Part shown: positions 16,685 through 24,074 of the stretch, piece after piece
Layout: each line of letters starts with the position of its first letter
Numbering within the stretch: position 1 is the stretch's first letter
Assembly (NCBI GenBank): GCA_024743055.1
Contig: JANSXH010000005.1
Span: 124,001-188,000, forward strand
Direction: 5' to 3'
Origin: Pseudomonadota bacterium
GTDB lineage: Bacteria; Pseudomonadota; Alphaproteobacteria; Sneathiellales; Sneathiellaceae
Length of the DNA: 64,000 nt
The notes under the pieces: generated by a model
Databases searched by the model: none
Told to the model about the DNA's origin: nothing
What the model saw: the letters and a program-made list of their open reading frames with translations, nothing else
Made by a program: the position numbers and the translations under genes

Positions 16685-17839
16685 ATGAACAGGCGCACAT
16701 TTATTCGGACAATTGGTGGAACAGGAATCGTACTCGCGGCAAGCGGCGTTGGGCTGGCGAGCTGTGATCAAATGCCAAAGAGCGCAGTGGCAGCCTGGGA
16801 AGGTCCAGACAACGGATTGCCGGATCGGGAATGGATGCTGAGCTACGCAATGCTGGCACCCAACCCCCACAATATGCAGCCTTGGCTTGTCGATCTAACA
16901 ACAGAGGGCGAGATCACCTTATATGTCGATCCTGAACGGCTGCTCCCTGAAACTGATCCTTACGGCCGCCAGATCCTGATTGGGCAAGGTACTTTTCTAG
17001 AACTTCTCAATATCGCTGCCCACGAAAAAGGATATCAGACGAAGATATCCCTGTTTCCAGAGGGCGAACCAAAGTCTGGGAGCCTTGAAATCGCCGGCAA
17101 GCCAGTTGCTCAGATAAAGCTTGAGAAAGGTGCGGAACCTTCAAAAGATCCTTTGTTCCGACAAATCCCGCATCGACGCTCCAACAAGGAGGGGTATGAA
17201 GAGCAGTACTTGGCACAAACCGATAGGGACGCCCTCGCCGGCCTTAGGCTAAATGAAGGTGAACGGACAGGCTTCGCAACCGCTGCAGAGGATGTCGCCC
17301 CACTTCGGGAATTTGCTCGTAAGGCCATTCTCATGGAAATGGAAACCCCGAGAACTTTATTAGAAAGCATTGAGAGAACCCGTATCGGCGCCGATGAAAT
17401 CGCCAAGAATCCAGACGGCATTGATTTGAATGGCCCCTTATTCTGGTGGCTAAAGAGATTTGGACTGATGACGCCTGAAGAAGCAATGACTCCAGGGACA
17501 ATGGCCTATCAAGGAGGTATTGACTATGCCATGGGCTGGGTTGAAGGCACTCATAATATGGGATGGTTAGTGACCAAAGGAAATTCAAGATCTGCCCAGG
17601 TCCAGGCAGGCCGCACCTATGTTCGCCTCAATCTGATGGCAACGGCACAGAATATTGCCATGCATCCTGTTAGCCAGGTTCTTCAGGAATATCCAGAAAT
17701 GGCGGACATTCAATCCGAGTTTAATTCACATCTTGGAATAGGTCCGGATGAAACGGTGCAAATGTTTTTCCGTCTTGGCTATCAAAAAGCCGTTTCCCCC
17801 TCCCCACGGCGGAAATTGCCTGATATAATCATGGGATGA
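16685..17839 (+). CDS. Acg-family nitroreductase-like flavoprotein, Tat lipoprotein
   Basis: This 384-residue protein belongs to the Acg family of divergent nitroreductases, which bind FMN but have a lid that may close the active site. The segment MLSYAMLAPNPHNMQPWLVD and the central AAHEKGYQTKISLFPEG follow that pattern, with RQIPHRRSNKEGY further on. The N-terminus carries a twin-arginine motif NRRTFIRTIGG, and a lipobox LASC places a lipidated cysteine at residue 27, so a folded, cofactor-loaded protein would be exported by Tat and anchored in the membrane. GGGAG lies 9 bases before the ATG. Its last 4 bases overlap a MarR gene. Confidence 0.85.
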   Translation: MNRRTFIRTIGGTGIVLAASGVGLASCDQMPKSAVAAWEGPDNGLPDREWMLSYAMLAPNPHNMQPWLVDLTTEGEITLYVDPERLLPETDPYGRQILIGQGTFLELLNIAAHEKGYQTKISLFPEGEPKSGSLEIAGKPVAQIKLEKGAEPSKDPLFRQIPHRRSNKEGYEEQYLAQTDRDALAGLRLNEGERTGFATAAEDVAPLREFARKAILMEMETPRTLLESIERTRIGADEIAKNPDGIDLNGPLFWWLKRFGLMTPEEAMTPGTMAYQGGIDYAMGWVEGTHNMGWLVTKGNSRSAQVQAGRTYVRLNLMATAQNIAMHPVSQVLQEYPEMADIQSEFNSHLGIGPDETVQMFFRLGYQKAVSPSPRRKLPDIIMG

Positions 17840-18318
17840 ATGAGATAAAATCCAATACCGAATATGATCGCAAGAACGAGACACCGTCGCTGGATTTTCG
17901 TATCCTGAACTGGATCGGCATCATAGAGCAGTTGACGTCAACCAAGATGCGTCAGCTACTCGACGGGACAGATGTGCCGCCGCCACAATTTATCCTGCTC
18001 AATCATTTCTCTCATCGTCCAGAGGAAGGAAAAACTGTATCCGGGATCGCTTGGGCAATGCAGCAACCCCAACCTGGAATCACTAAAACCATTGCGAAAC
18101 TGCTCGCAAAAGGATTTTTAAGGGCAGAAGAAAACCCAGAGGACGGTCGGTCAAAGACACTTTTTGTCACCGATAATGGGCTCGCTGCACATGCGGTGGC
18201 CAAAGGGCGGCTAGAAGAAGGGATGCAAGATACCTTCAACGGATGGCGAGAGTGGGAAAAGAAAGATTTCTTCGGCTTCCTTGATCGCCTTAAAATTTAT
18301 CTGGACGATAACCGATAG
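17836..18318 (+). CDS. MarR-family transcriptional regulator
   Basis: A 160-residue winged-helix regulator. The core has PPPQFILLNHFSHRPEEGKTV, ISGIAWAMQ-like helix, QPQPGITKTIAKLLAKGFL (recognition helix) and the wing ENPEDGRSKTLFVTDNG, whose D-x-R is the MarR signature. The ATG overlaps the end of the Acg-type gene as ATGA, so the two are translationally coupled. A coupled MarR often controls its own operon in response to small phenolic or oxidising ligands; that link is inferred. Confidence 0.9.
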   Translation: MNEIKSNTEYDRKNETPSLDFRILNWIGIIEQLTSTKMRQLLDGTDVPPPQFILLNHFSHRPEEGKTVSGIAWAMQQPQPGITKTIAKLLAKGFLRAEENPEDGRSKTLFVTDNGLAAHAVAKGRLEEGMQDTFNGWREWEKKDFFGFLDRLKIYLDDNR

Positions 18319-18346
18319 CAGAAGACCCTTTTTTAGGTCGAGGCTT

Positions 18347-19231
18347 CTAGAATTCCGGTTCCTGATTGATCAGGGTGCTCTTTTTCGCTGATCTCAAGTT
18401 AATAATCAGCACACCGACAAGAGTGAGGGCGCCTCCTGCGAGGAATTTTAGAGTTATCGGCTCAGAAAACAGAACTACACCAAAAACAACGCCAAATATT
18501 GGGGCCAGCAGACCATAAGGTGTGAGTACCGCGACAGGATAGCGCTGTAGCAGGTAGAACCAGCTACCATGAGCTACAATGGTTGTAGCAATTACAATAA
18601 AGGCAAGTGCTCCTGCGGCCTCCCAAGTGATGGATAGAACGGATGCCCATTGCCCGGTCTCAACTGCAAAGGAGAATAATAGTAGCGGCGGAGCCGAAAG
18701 GACGCCGATCCATGCCTGCATTGGCATTGTCCCTACATTCTTGACTGCCCGCATCAAAATAAGACCGATGGACATGAAAAGCGCCCCCGCCGTTACCAAT
18801 GCAATCCCTTCAAGTTGATCAAAAACAACGGGATCAAATCCAATGACCATGACACCGCCAAAAGCCATTGCAATGCCAAGAATACGGCGCCAGCCAACTG
18901 TTTCGCCCAAAAATAAAACAGCCATGATCAGTGAAAAGGGTGCAATCAACTGGCTGGCGATAGCAACAGCTGTGACGCCACCGGCGAAATAGATACCTAG
19001 ATACATAAATGTGAAATGAAATACGCCAACAGTAATGGCGATCCAGAACACCATTTTCATACTGCCTTTAACCGGCTTCAAAAACGGAAACAGAATCACC
19101 GCGACAAGTAGAAACCTGAGTGCCGTAAAGAAAAGAGGCGAGAAATGGTCCAACCCGACCTTGGACGCTACAAACGCAAATCCCCATATGGCATTGACAA
19201 GCAAAGCGAGGGCAATATGTGGAAGAGTCAT
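18347..19231 (-). CDS. EamA-family (DMT) permease
   Basis: A 294-residue drug/metabolite-superfamily exporter with ten predicted helices in two EamA repeats. The first begins IALALLVNAIWGFAFVASK and includes FFTALRFLLVAVILFPFL; the second begins near LVTAGALFMSIGLILMRAV and ends with FGVVLFSEPITLKFLAGGAL. The ATG at 19231 is preferred to a GTG 33 bases upstream because the first helix follows it at normal spacing. Exported metabolite unknown (amino acids are common). It converges on the MarR gene. Confidence 0.88.
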   Translation of the reverse strand: MTLPHIALALLVNAIWGFAFVASKVGLDHFSPLFFTALRFLLVAVILFPFLKPVKGSMKMVFWIAITVGVFHFTFMYLGIYFAGGVTAVAIASQLIAPFSLIMAVLFLGETVGWRRILGIAMAFGGVMVIGFDPVVFDQLEGIALVTAGALFMSIGLILMRAVKNVGTMPMQAWIGVLSAPPLLLFSFAVETGQWASVLSITWEAAGALAFIVIATTIVAHGSWFYLLQRYPVAVLTPYGLLAPIFGVVFGVVLFSEPITLKFLAGGALTLVGVLIINLRSAKKSTLINQEPEF

Positions 19232-19435
19232 ATATTGACTTTCAGGTTTGAAAAATGAACGCACCGTATAGCGGCTAGTCGTTTTTTAAGTTTGGCTTTG
19301 GAAAACCATTTTATTATGCGACACAACAAGTATGGGGCTGAATTGTTATCACAGTTTATGAATTGGATTACAATTCATATTCAACGGTGAGGACTAGATT
19401 AAAGGTATTTAGATGCGAAACGGGATAATCGGTTT

Positions 19436-20434
19436 ATGGATTCAGTAACACAGTTTGCCTTGGGTGCCAGTATTGCCGGGGCTATGCTCGGACCTCGAGT
19501 TGGCGCTAAGGCGCTGCTCATCGGCGGGATTGTGGGTACTCTCCCAGATCTAGACAGTTTCATTCCACTGAGCGATCCCATTGATAACATAACCTATCAT
19601 CGGGGCTTCAGCCATTCCGTTTTTGTCCAGACCCTTGTCTCCCCCCTTGTCGCATTTGCTATTGGCAAAATTGTGCCCGAAACTTGGGAAGACAAGAAAC
19701 GCCTGTTCCTGACAGTCTGGATCATTCTAATCACCCATAGTCTACTTGATTCCTTGACGACTTACGGTACGCAGATATTCTGGCCACTTAATGTAGGCCC
19801 GCCAATTGCGTTGCCCGCCATCTTCATTATAGATCCTGTTTATACCCTGATGCTGCTGGCAGGCATGGCGGCCATCTTCTTTGGCAGAAAAACTAAAGGA
19901 AAAGGGCTTCGGGCAAATAGGGTTCTACTCGCAGCGAGCTGTGCTTATCTCACCATGGGGTTGGCAGGGAATGCATTCGTCTCATCGCGGGCTGCAGCCA
20001 GTCCGCAGTTTCAGGATATGCGTATCCATGTCCAGCCAACGCCTTTCAATCTGCTCGTCTGGCAAGTGACAGGGGTTTCCGACAGTAAGATGGCTACGGG
20101 TTTGACCAGTTTACTCCATGATTGCGATATTCAGCATGTCGTAACCGCTGATCGATCCGGCTCCCCAATTGATCTTGAAACTGTTCCAGACTCAGTCAAA
20201 AGATTAGAATGGTTTACGGATGGATTTTATTCTTACGGTGTTGAGAATGGCGAGCAAACCATCTCTGATTTGCGCATTGGCTATTATCCAAGCTATCCGT
20301 TTTCTTTCAAAATTGCCGAGGTAAATGGCTCCGGAACTGTGTCCATCCCACCCGAACGGATCAGAATTTCCTATGAAACCCGAGCGGGGGATATTTTCGG
20401 TCTGATAGGAGAAACCCTTGACGGCTGCAACTGA
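19436..20434 (+). CDS. Membrane-bound metal-dependent hydrolase (YdjM/DUF457 family)
   Basis: A 332-residue inner-membrane protein. The family signature is visible at the N-terminus: DSVTQFALGASIAGAML, GTLPDLDSFIP and YHRGFSHSVFVQ, with the aspartates and histidines that would bind metal, then ITHSLLDSLTTYG. About four hydrophobic helices follow (to about residue 190), then a soluble C-terminal domain. The molecular reaction of this family is not established; a phospholipase-like or hydrolase role is proposed by motif only. Its 3' end overlaps the CYTH gene by 17 bases. Confidence 0.85.
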   Translation: MDSVTQFALGASIAGAMLGPRVGAKALLIGGIVGTLPDLDSFIPLSDPIDNITYHRGFSHSVFVQTLVSPLVAFAIGKIVPETWEDKKRLFLTVWIILITHSLLDSLTTYGTQIFWPLNVGPPIALPAIFIIDPVYTLMLLAGMAAIFFGRKTKGKGLRANRVLLAASCAYLTMGLAGNAFVSSRAAASPQFQDMRIHVQPTPFNLLVWQVTGVSDSKMATGLTSLLHDCDIQHVVTADRSGSPIDLETVPDSVKRLEWFTDGFYSYGVENGEQTISDLRIGYYPSYPFSFKIAEVNGSGTVSIPPERIRISYETRAGDIFGLIGETLDGCN

Positions 20435-20927
20435 GACACCAAAAACACCGATGGAGATAGAGCGAAAGTTTCTTGTTGCTCACGACGGCTGGCGGAACCA
20501 CGTGATTTCAAAGTCTGAAATCTCGCAATTTTACCTCACCGGTAAGGATCAGTTCCCCACAGTTCGCCTCAGAACCGTCGAAAAACAGGGTTTTCTTACC
20601 ATTAAATATAAATCGATTTCCGACAGCATTCTTGCTCGCGCAGAATTTGAATATGCCGTACCTTATGAGGATGTGGAGCAGCAGATGCCTTTAGCTTCCG
20701 GCGCTGTCATTCGTAAAACCCGATTTCAGGTTGAAGGACCCGATAAAAAAATCTGGGAAGTCGATATTTTTGTGGAGCCTATCAGAGATCTCGTTCTCGC
20801 GGAAATCGAGTTGGACAGTATTGATGAAACCTTTGATCCCCCAGATTGGCTCGGCAAAGAGGTCACACAGAATCATAATTATAGTAATCTCGCTTTATCC
20901 TTCCCCGCCAGCGATCCCTTTAAGTGA
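20418..20927 (+). CDS. CYTH-domain protein (triphosphate-binding)
   Basis: A 169-residue CYTH/triphosphate tunnel-domain protein; the family includes inorganic triphosphatases and thiamine triphosphatase. The defining ExExK motif is MEIERKFLV, and basic or acidic strands follow (FPTVRLRTVEKQGFLTIKYK, IRKTRFQVEG, WEVDIFVEP, LVLAEIELDS). The TTG at 20418 is chosen: AGGAG stands 6 bases before it, while the later ATG at 20451 has no ribosome site. The start lies inside the preceding gene (17-base overlap), so translation is probably coupled. The natural substrate is unknown. Confidence 0.9.
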   Translation: MTAATETPKTPMEIERKFLVAHDGWRNHVISKSEISQFYLTGKDQFPTVRLRTVEKQGFLTIKYKSISDSILARAEFEYAVPYEDVEQQMPLASGAVIRKTRFQVEGPDKKIWEVDIFVEPIRDLVLAEIELDSIDETFDPPDWLGKEVTQNHNYSNLALSFPASDPFK

Positions 20928-21097
20928 ACTTTCCAGTTTTCTGATCTTTTTACTAGTTCCACACGTATCTAGTTGAGTACGATTTGATAAGCTGGTAACG
21001 ATTGGGGAGCCGTGCGTGCGGACAAATCTTCTTTCGTCCTTTCGGCTCATATTGATTTACACTCCCTCCTATCCGAGGCAATTTCACGGACGTTTAG

Positions 21098-21796
21098 ATG
21101 TTTTCAGTTTTAGGACTTGGCTTTCTGATTGGAATGCAACACGCGTTAGAAGCGGACCATGTGGCTGCTGTCGCCAGCTTGGCAACAAAGGTTAAATCGA
21201 CCAAGCAGGCAATTAGACAAGGGGCATTATGGGGCCTTGGCCACAGCATCTCGCTGCTCGTTATTGGAAGCCTTGTCATCCTGATGGGGATCGGCCTGCC
21301 CTCCACTGTCGCCCATTGGCTGGAATTTGCCGTTGGCATCATGTTGGTTATCCTGGGGGCTGATGTCATCCGCCGGCTGATTAGGGAGCGAGTTCATTTT
21401 CATCTTCACAGACATAGTACTGGCGAAGCTCATATTCATGCTCATTCCCATCGCGGAGAGGGTGCCCACAAGCTTTCAAGCCATGAGCATAGCCACAAAA
21501 AGGGTTTCTCTGGTCGGGTTCTGGCCGTCGGCCTCATGCATGGCCTTGCCGGTTCCGCGGCGCTAATGCTACTAGTGGCCGGAACCATCGAGAATCCTCT
21601 AACTGGAATTTTATATATTTGCCTGTTTGGCTTTGGGTCCATCGTCGGTATGGCAGCCCTTTCTGCCATTATATCCATTCCTTTCCGCTATTCTGCCAAA
21701 TCCCTTACCTGGGCTCACAATGGTCTTCAGGCAGTCATTGGCGGCGGCACAATTATGCTCGGTGCCTATATCATGTATTCCTTGGGTCTGGCGTAA
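21098..21796 (+). CDS. Nickel/cobalt transporter of the NiCoT/UreH type
   Basis: A 232-residue membrane protein of about six helices. The second-helix signature HALEADH fits the HX4DH motif of NiCoT metal permeases. A loop at about residues 100-136 is crowded with His (14 or so, for example HFHLHRHSTG and HIHAHSHRG) and would bind metal. The C-terminal half has VGLMHGLAGSAALMLLV. The length is shorter than HoxN/NixA and closer to UreH-like proteins. Import or export cannot be decided. It is a single gene followed 27 bases later by an EamA permease; the upstream region (20928-21097) shows no riboswitch. Confidence 0.85.
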   Translation: MFSVLGLGFLIGMQHALEADHVAAVASLATKVKSTKQAIRQGALWGLGHSISLLVIGSLVILMGIGLPSTVAHWLEFAVGIMLVILGADVIRRLIRERVHFHLHRHSTGEAHIHAHSHRGEGAHKLSSHEHSHKKGFSGRVLAVGLMHGLAGSAALMLLVAGTIENPLTGILYICLFGFGSIVGMAALSAIISIPFRYSAKSLTWAHNGLQAVIGGGTIMLGAYIMYSLGLA

Positions 21797-21822
21797 TCCT
21801 CATGTTTATACGCTAACGTCAC

Positions 21823-22716
21823 ATGACACGGGACGCTTCACCGCTATTGCCCCATGTGGCGCTCCTTGTGTCAGCCACTTTGCTCGGCATGTCTTTTGTC
21901 GGCGTTCGGGCAATCATGGCAGATAGTGAGGCGCCAGCTACTCTTGGATTTTTGCGTTATGGCCTCGCTGTCCTTATCCTTCTTCCATTCCTGATGCGGA
22001 TCACAATTCCAAGATTGCCCTTAAAGACGCTTATTCTCGTCGTCTTTCTGGGCGTCCTTCAGTTCGGGCTGTTTCATATTTTTGTCAATACGGCCCTTCA
22101 GGAAATTCCGGCGTCGCGTGGGGCCGTGATATTTGCCCTCATTCCCATTCTGACCACCTTGATCGCCGCAGCTAGCGGACGGGACATCCTGACAGTTCTA
22201 AAGCTGATCGCGGCAGCACTGTCTTTTGTCGGGGTGACCCTTGCGATTGGAGAAAAGGCCTTTGCTTCAGCACCCAGCGGAACCAGCTGGATTGGGGAAA
22301 TCCTTTTTTTTATGGCAGTCTGCTGCGGTGCTACTTATAACGCCTTCTCTTCACGACTGCTCAAGGAATATCCGGTCATACTCTTGACAGTAATCGGGAT
22401 GGCAGCCGGAACCTTCACGGTTCTTCCCTTTGCGATCTCGGAGGGACCTTTAACGGCCCTTGCAAGCTATACGCAAGCAGACTGGTTGTGGGTTGTCTTT
22501 TTGGCCGGGCCAGCAGCAGCCCTTAGCCTGTTCCTGTTTAACTGGGGCCTACAGCAATTATCCCCGTCGAAAGCCGCGATTTATGTTCCTATTGCCCCTT
22601 TGATGGCGGCTCTATCCGGTGCAATAATTCTTAATGAGCATCTTTCAAGTCTCTTCCTGGCGGGTTTGGGTTGTGCGATCGCAGGGCTGATTTTGATGAA
22701 TTGGAGGCGCAGCTGA
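21823..22716 (+). CDS. EamA-family (DMT) permease
   Basis: A 297-residue ten-helix permease with two EamA repeats (ALLVSATLLGMSFVGVRAIM at the start; GEILFFMAVCCGATYNAFSS at the second repeat). The C-terminal part PIAPLMAALSGAIILNEHL is typical. It is a second, unrelated-looking DMT paralogue in this window and follows the NiCoT gene by 27 bases, so the two may be co-transcribed. No clear ribosome site precedes the ATG. An intrinsic terminator follows. The substrate is not predictable. Confidence 0.88.
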   Translation: MTRDASPLLPHVALLVSATLLGMSFVGVRAIMADSEAPATLGFLRYGLAVLILLPFLMRITIPRLPLKTLILVVFLGVLQFGLFHIFVNTALQEIPASRGAVIFALIPILTTLIAAASGRDILTVLKLIAAALSFVGVTLAIGEKAFASAPSGTSWIGEILFFMAVCCGATYNAFSSRLLKEYPVILLTVIGMAAGTFTVLPFAISEGPLTALASYTQADWLWVVFLAGPAAALSLFLFNWGLQQLSPSKAAIYVPIAPLMAALSGAIILNEHLSSLFLAGLGCAIAGLILMNWRRS

Positions 22717-22738
22717 CAAGCTGTCTTCGAAACTTAAT

Positions 22739-22766
22739 AAAAAAGTGATTACTCACTCACTTTTTT
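22739..22766 (+). terminator. Intrinsic terminator after the EamA permease gene
   Basis: AAAAAAGTGA and TCACTTTTTT form a perfect 10-bp stem around an 8-base loop, 22 bases after the permease stop. The A-tract/T-tract flanks give a classical rho-independent terminator on the plus strand, although the GC part of the stem is short. Confidence 0.6.
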
Positions 22767-22811
22767 CCGGCCTAAACTGATCAGCACTTATTTCATCGGG
22801 ATCTGAACAAC

Positions 22812-24062
22812 ATGTACGTCGAAAAATCTCTCAAATTCCTCTCTTTACTCCTGCCCGCATTGTTTTTTATCGAAACATATCAGGCTGCCTCAGCTGAGGA
22901 ATTGCCTATTCAGCTCGGACCCCGCCCCCTTTATCTCATTGATGATATGGACAAGGGCGAGCTAAAAGATCGCCTGCTGCAATGCCAAGCCGGTCCTTTC
23001 ACTTCCTCCAGCTTTTCCATTGGTCATCGTGGCGCAGCCCTACAATTTCCAGAACATACCAAGGAATCATATGTGGCGGCTGCGAGAATGGGGGCAGGAA
23101 TTCTTGAGTGTGACGCGACATTTACCAAAGATAAGGAACTGGTATGTCGTCATTCACAATGCGATTTACATACGACGACAGATATCCTTCTGAAACCTGA
23201 TCTAGCGGCGAAATGTTCGCAGCCATTTAATCCGGCGGATCCTGGTTCAGGGACGAAAGCCAGCGCAAAATGCTGCACCTCAGATATAACTTTGGCTGAA
23301 TTCAGGACTTTAAAGGGCAAAATGGATGGCGCGAATAAGGACGCCAAGACGCCTGAAGAATATCTCAAGGGAACCGCCAACTGGAGGACGGACTTATATA
23401 ATCCAAGAGGGACGTTAATGACACATGCGGAAAGCATCGAGTTGATCGATGATCTTGGCCTTATGTTTACGCCCGAGCTTAAATCCGCCTCAGTCGCAAT
23501 GCCTTATGAGGGAAATTATTCACAACAGGACTATGCTCAGGCCCTGGTTGACGAGTATAAGACCGCCGGCATTGATCCCGAGCGCGTATTCGCCCAATCC
23601 TTTGATTTACAGGATGTGTTGTACTGGATCGAAAATGAACCTGCATTTGGGGAACAGGCAGTCTATCTCGATGGCAGATATCGCGGAAATAGCCTCAATC
23701 CAGCTGACCCGGCCACTTTTAAGCCGTCCATGCAGGAGCTGGCAGATAAAGGTGTCAAGATTATCGCGCCGCCTCTTTGGATGCTGCTGGATCTGGATGA
23801 GGATGGAAAAATTATTCCCTCTGTCTATGCCAAAGAGGCCAAGAAAGCGGGACTGGACATCATCACATGGACATTGGAGCGTTCAGGACCCTTGGCCTCT
23901 GGCGGTGGCTGGTATTACAAGACAGTGTCAGATGCAATAAATAATGACGGCGATATGATGGTGGCGCTGCATGTGTTGGCACAGGATGTTGGTGTAAGGG
24001 GAGTTTTCTCCGATTGGCCGGCAACAACCACTTATTATGCAAATTGTATGGGGATCAATTGA
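22812..24062 (+). CDS. Secreted glycerophosphodiester phosphodiesterase
   Basis: A 416-residue GDPD-family phosphodiesterase that would hydrolyse glycerophosphodiesters to glycerol-3-phosphate in the periplasm. A signal peptide ends near AASAEE (about residue 29). The TIM-barrel motifs are [20 protein letters not shown] (catalytic His and the HRG-E pattern), [19 protein letters not shown] and [11 protein letters not shown]. Between strands 2 and 3 it carries a long insertion with Cys pairs ([26 protein letters not shown]); the protein has eight cysteines, suiting disulfides in the periplasm. This larger layout resembles eukaryote-type GDPDs more than GlpQ. Single gene, convergent with putA. 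Confidence 0.88.
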   Translation: MYVEKSLKFLSLLLPALFFIETYQAASAEELPIQLGPRPLYLIDDMDKGELKDRLLQCQAGPFTSSSFSIGHRGAALQFPEHTKESYVAAARMGAGILECDATFTKDKELVCRHSQCDLHTTTDILLKPDLAAKCSQPFNPADPGSGTKASAKCCTSDITLAEFRTLKGKMDGANKDAKTPEEYLKGTANWRTDLYNPRGTLMTHAESIELIDDLGLMFTPELKSASVAMPYEGNYSQQDYAQALVDEYKTAGIDPERVFAQSFDLQDVLYWIENEPAFGEQAVYLDGRYRGNSLNPADPATFKPSMQELADKGVKIIAPPLWMLLDLDEDGKIIPSVYAKEAKKAGLDIITWTLERSGPLASGGGWYYKTVSDAINNDGDMMVALHVLAQDVGVRGVFSDWPATTTYYANCMGIN

Positions 24063-24070
24063 TCCCCATA
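24047..24070. repeat. Perfect 24-bp palindrome between convergent genes
   Basis: The half-site TATGGGGATCAA is followed at once by its exact reverse complement, centred at 24058/24059. It includes the stop codon of the GDPD gene and ends 4 bases before the putA stop. As RNA it can fold as GGGGATC / GATCCCC on an AATT loop from either strand. There is no T run, so it may be a bidirectional transcription barrier or protein-binding site rather than a standard terminator. Confidence 0.6.
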
Positions 24071-24074
24071 GGGT

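Noticed and set aside
20928..21097. Possible cobalamin or nickel riboswitch before the NiCoT gene
   Set aside because: The gap is short (170 bases) and the conserved B12-box and GCCACTG-type motifs are not visible.
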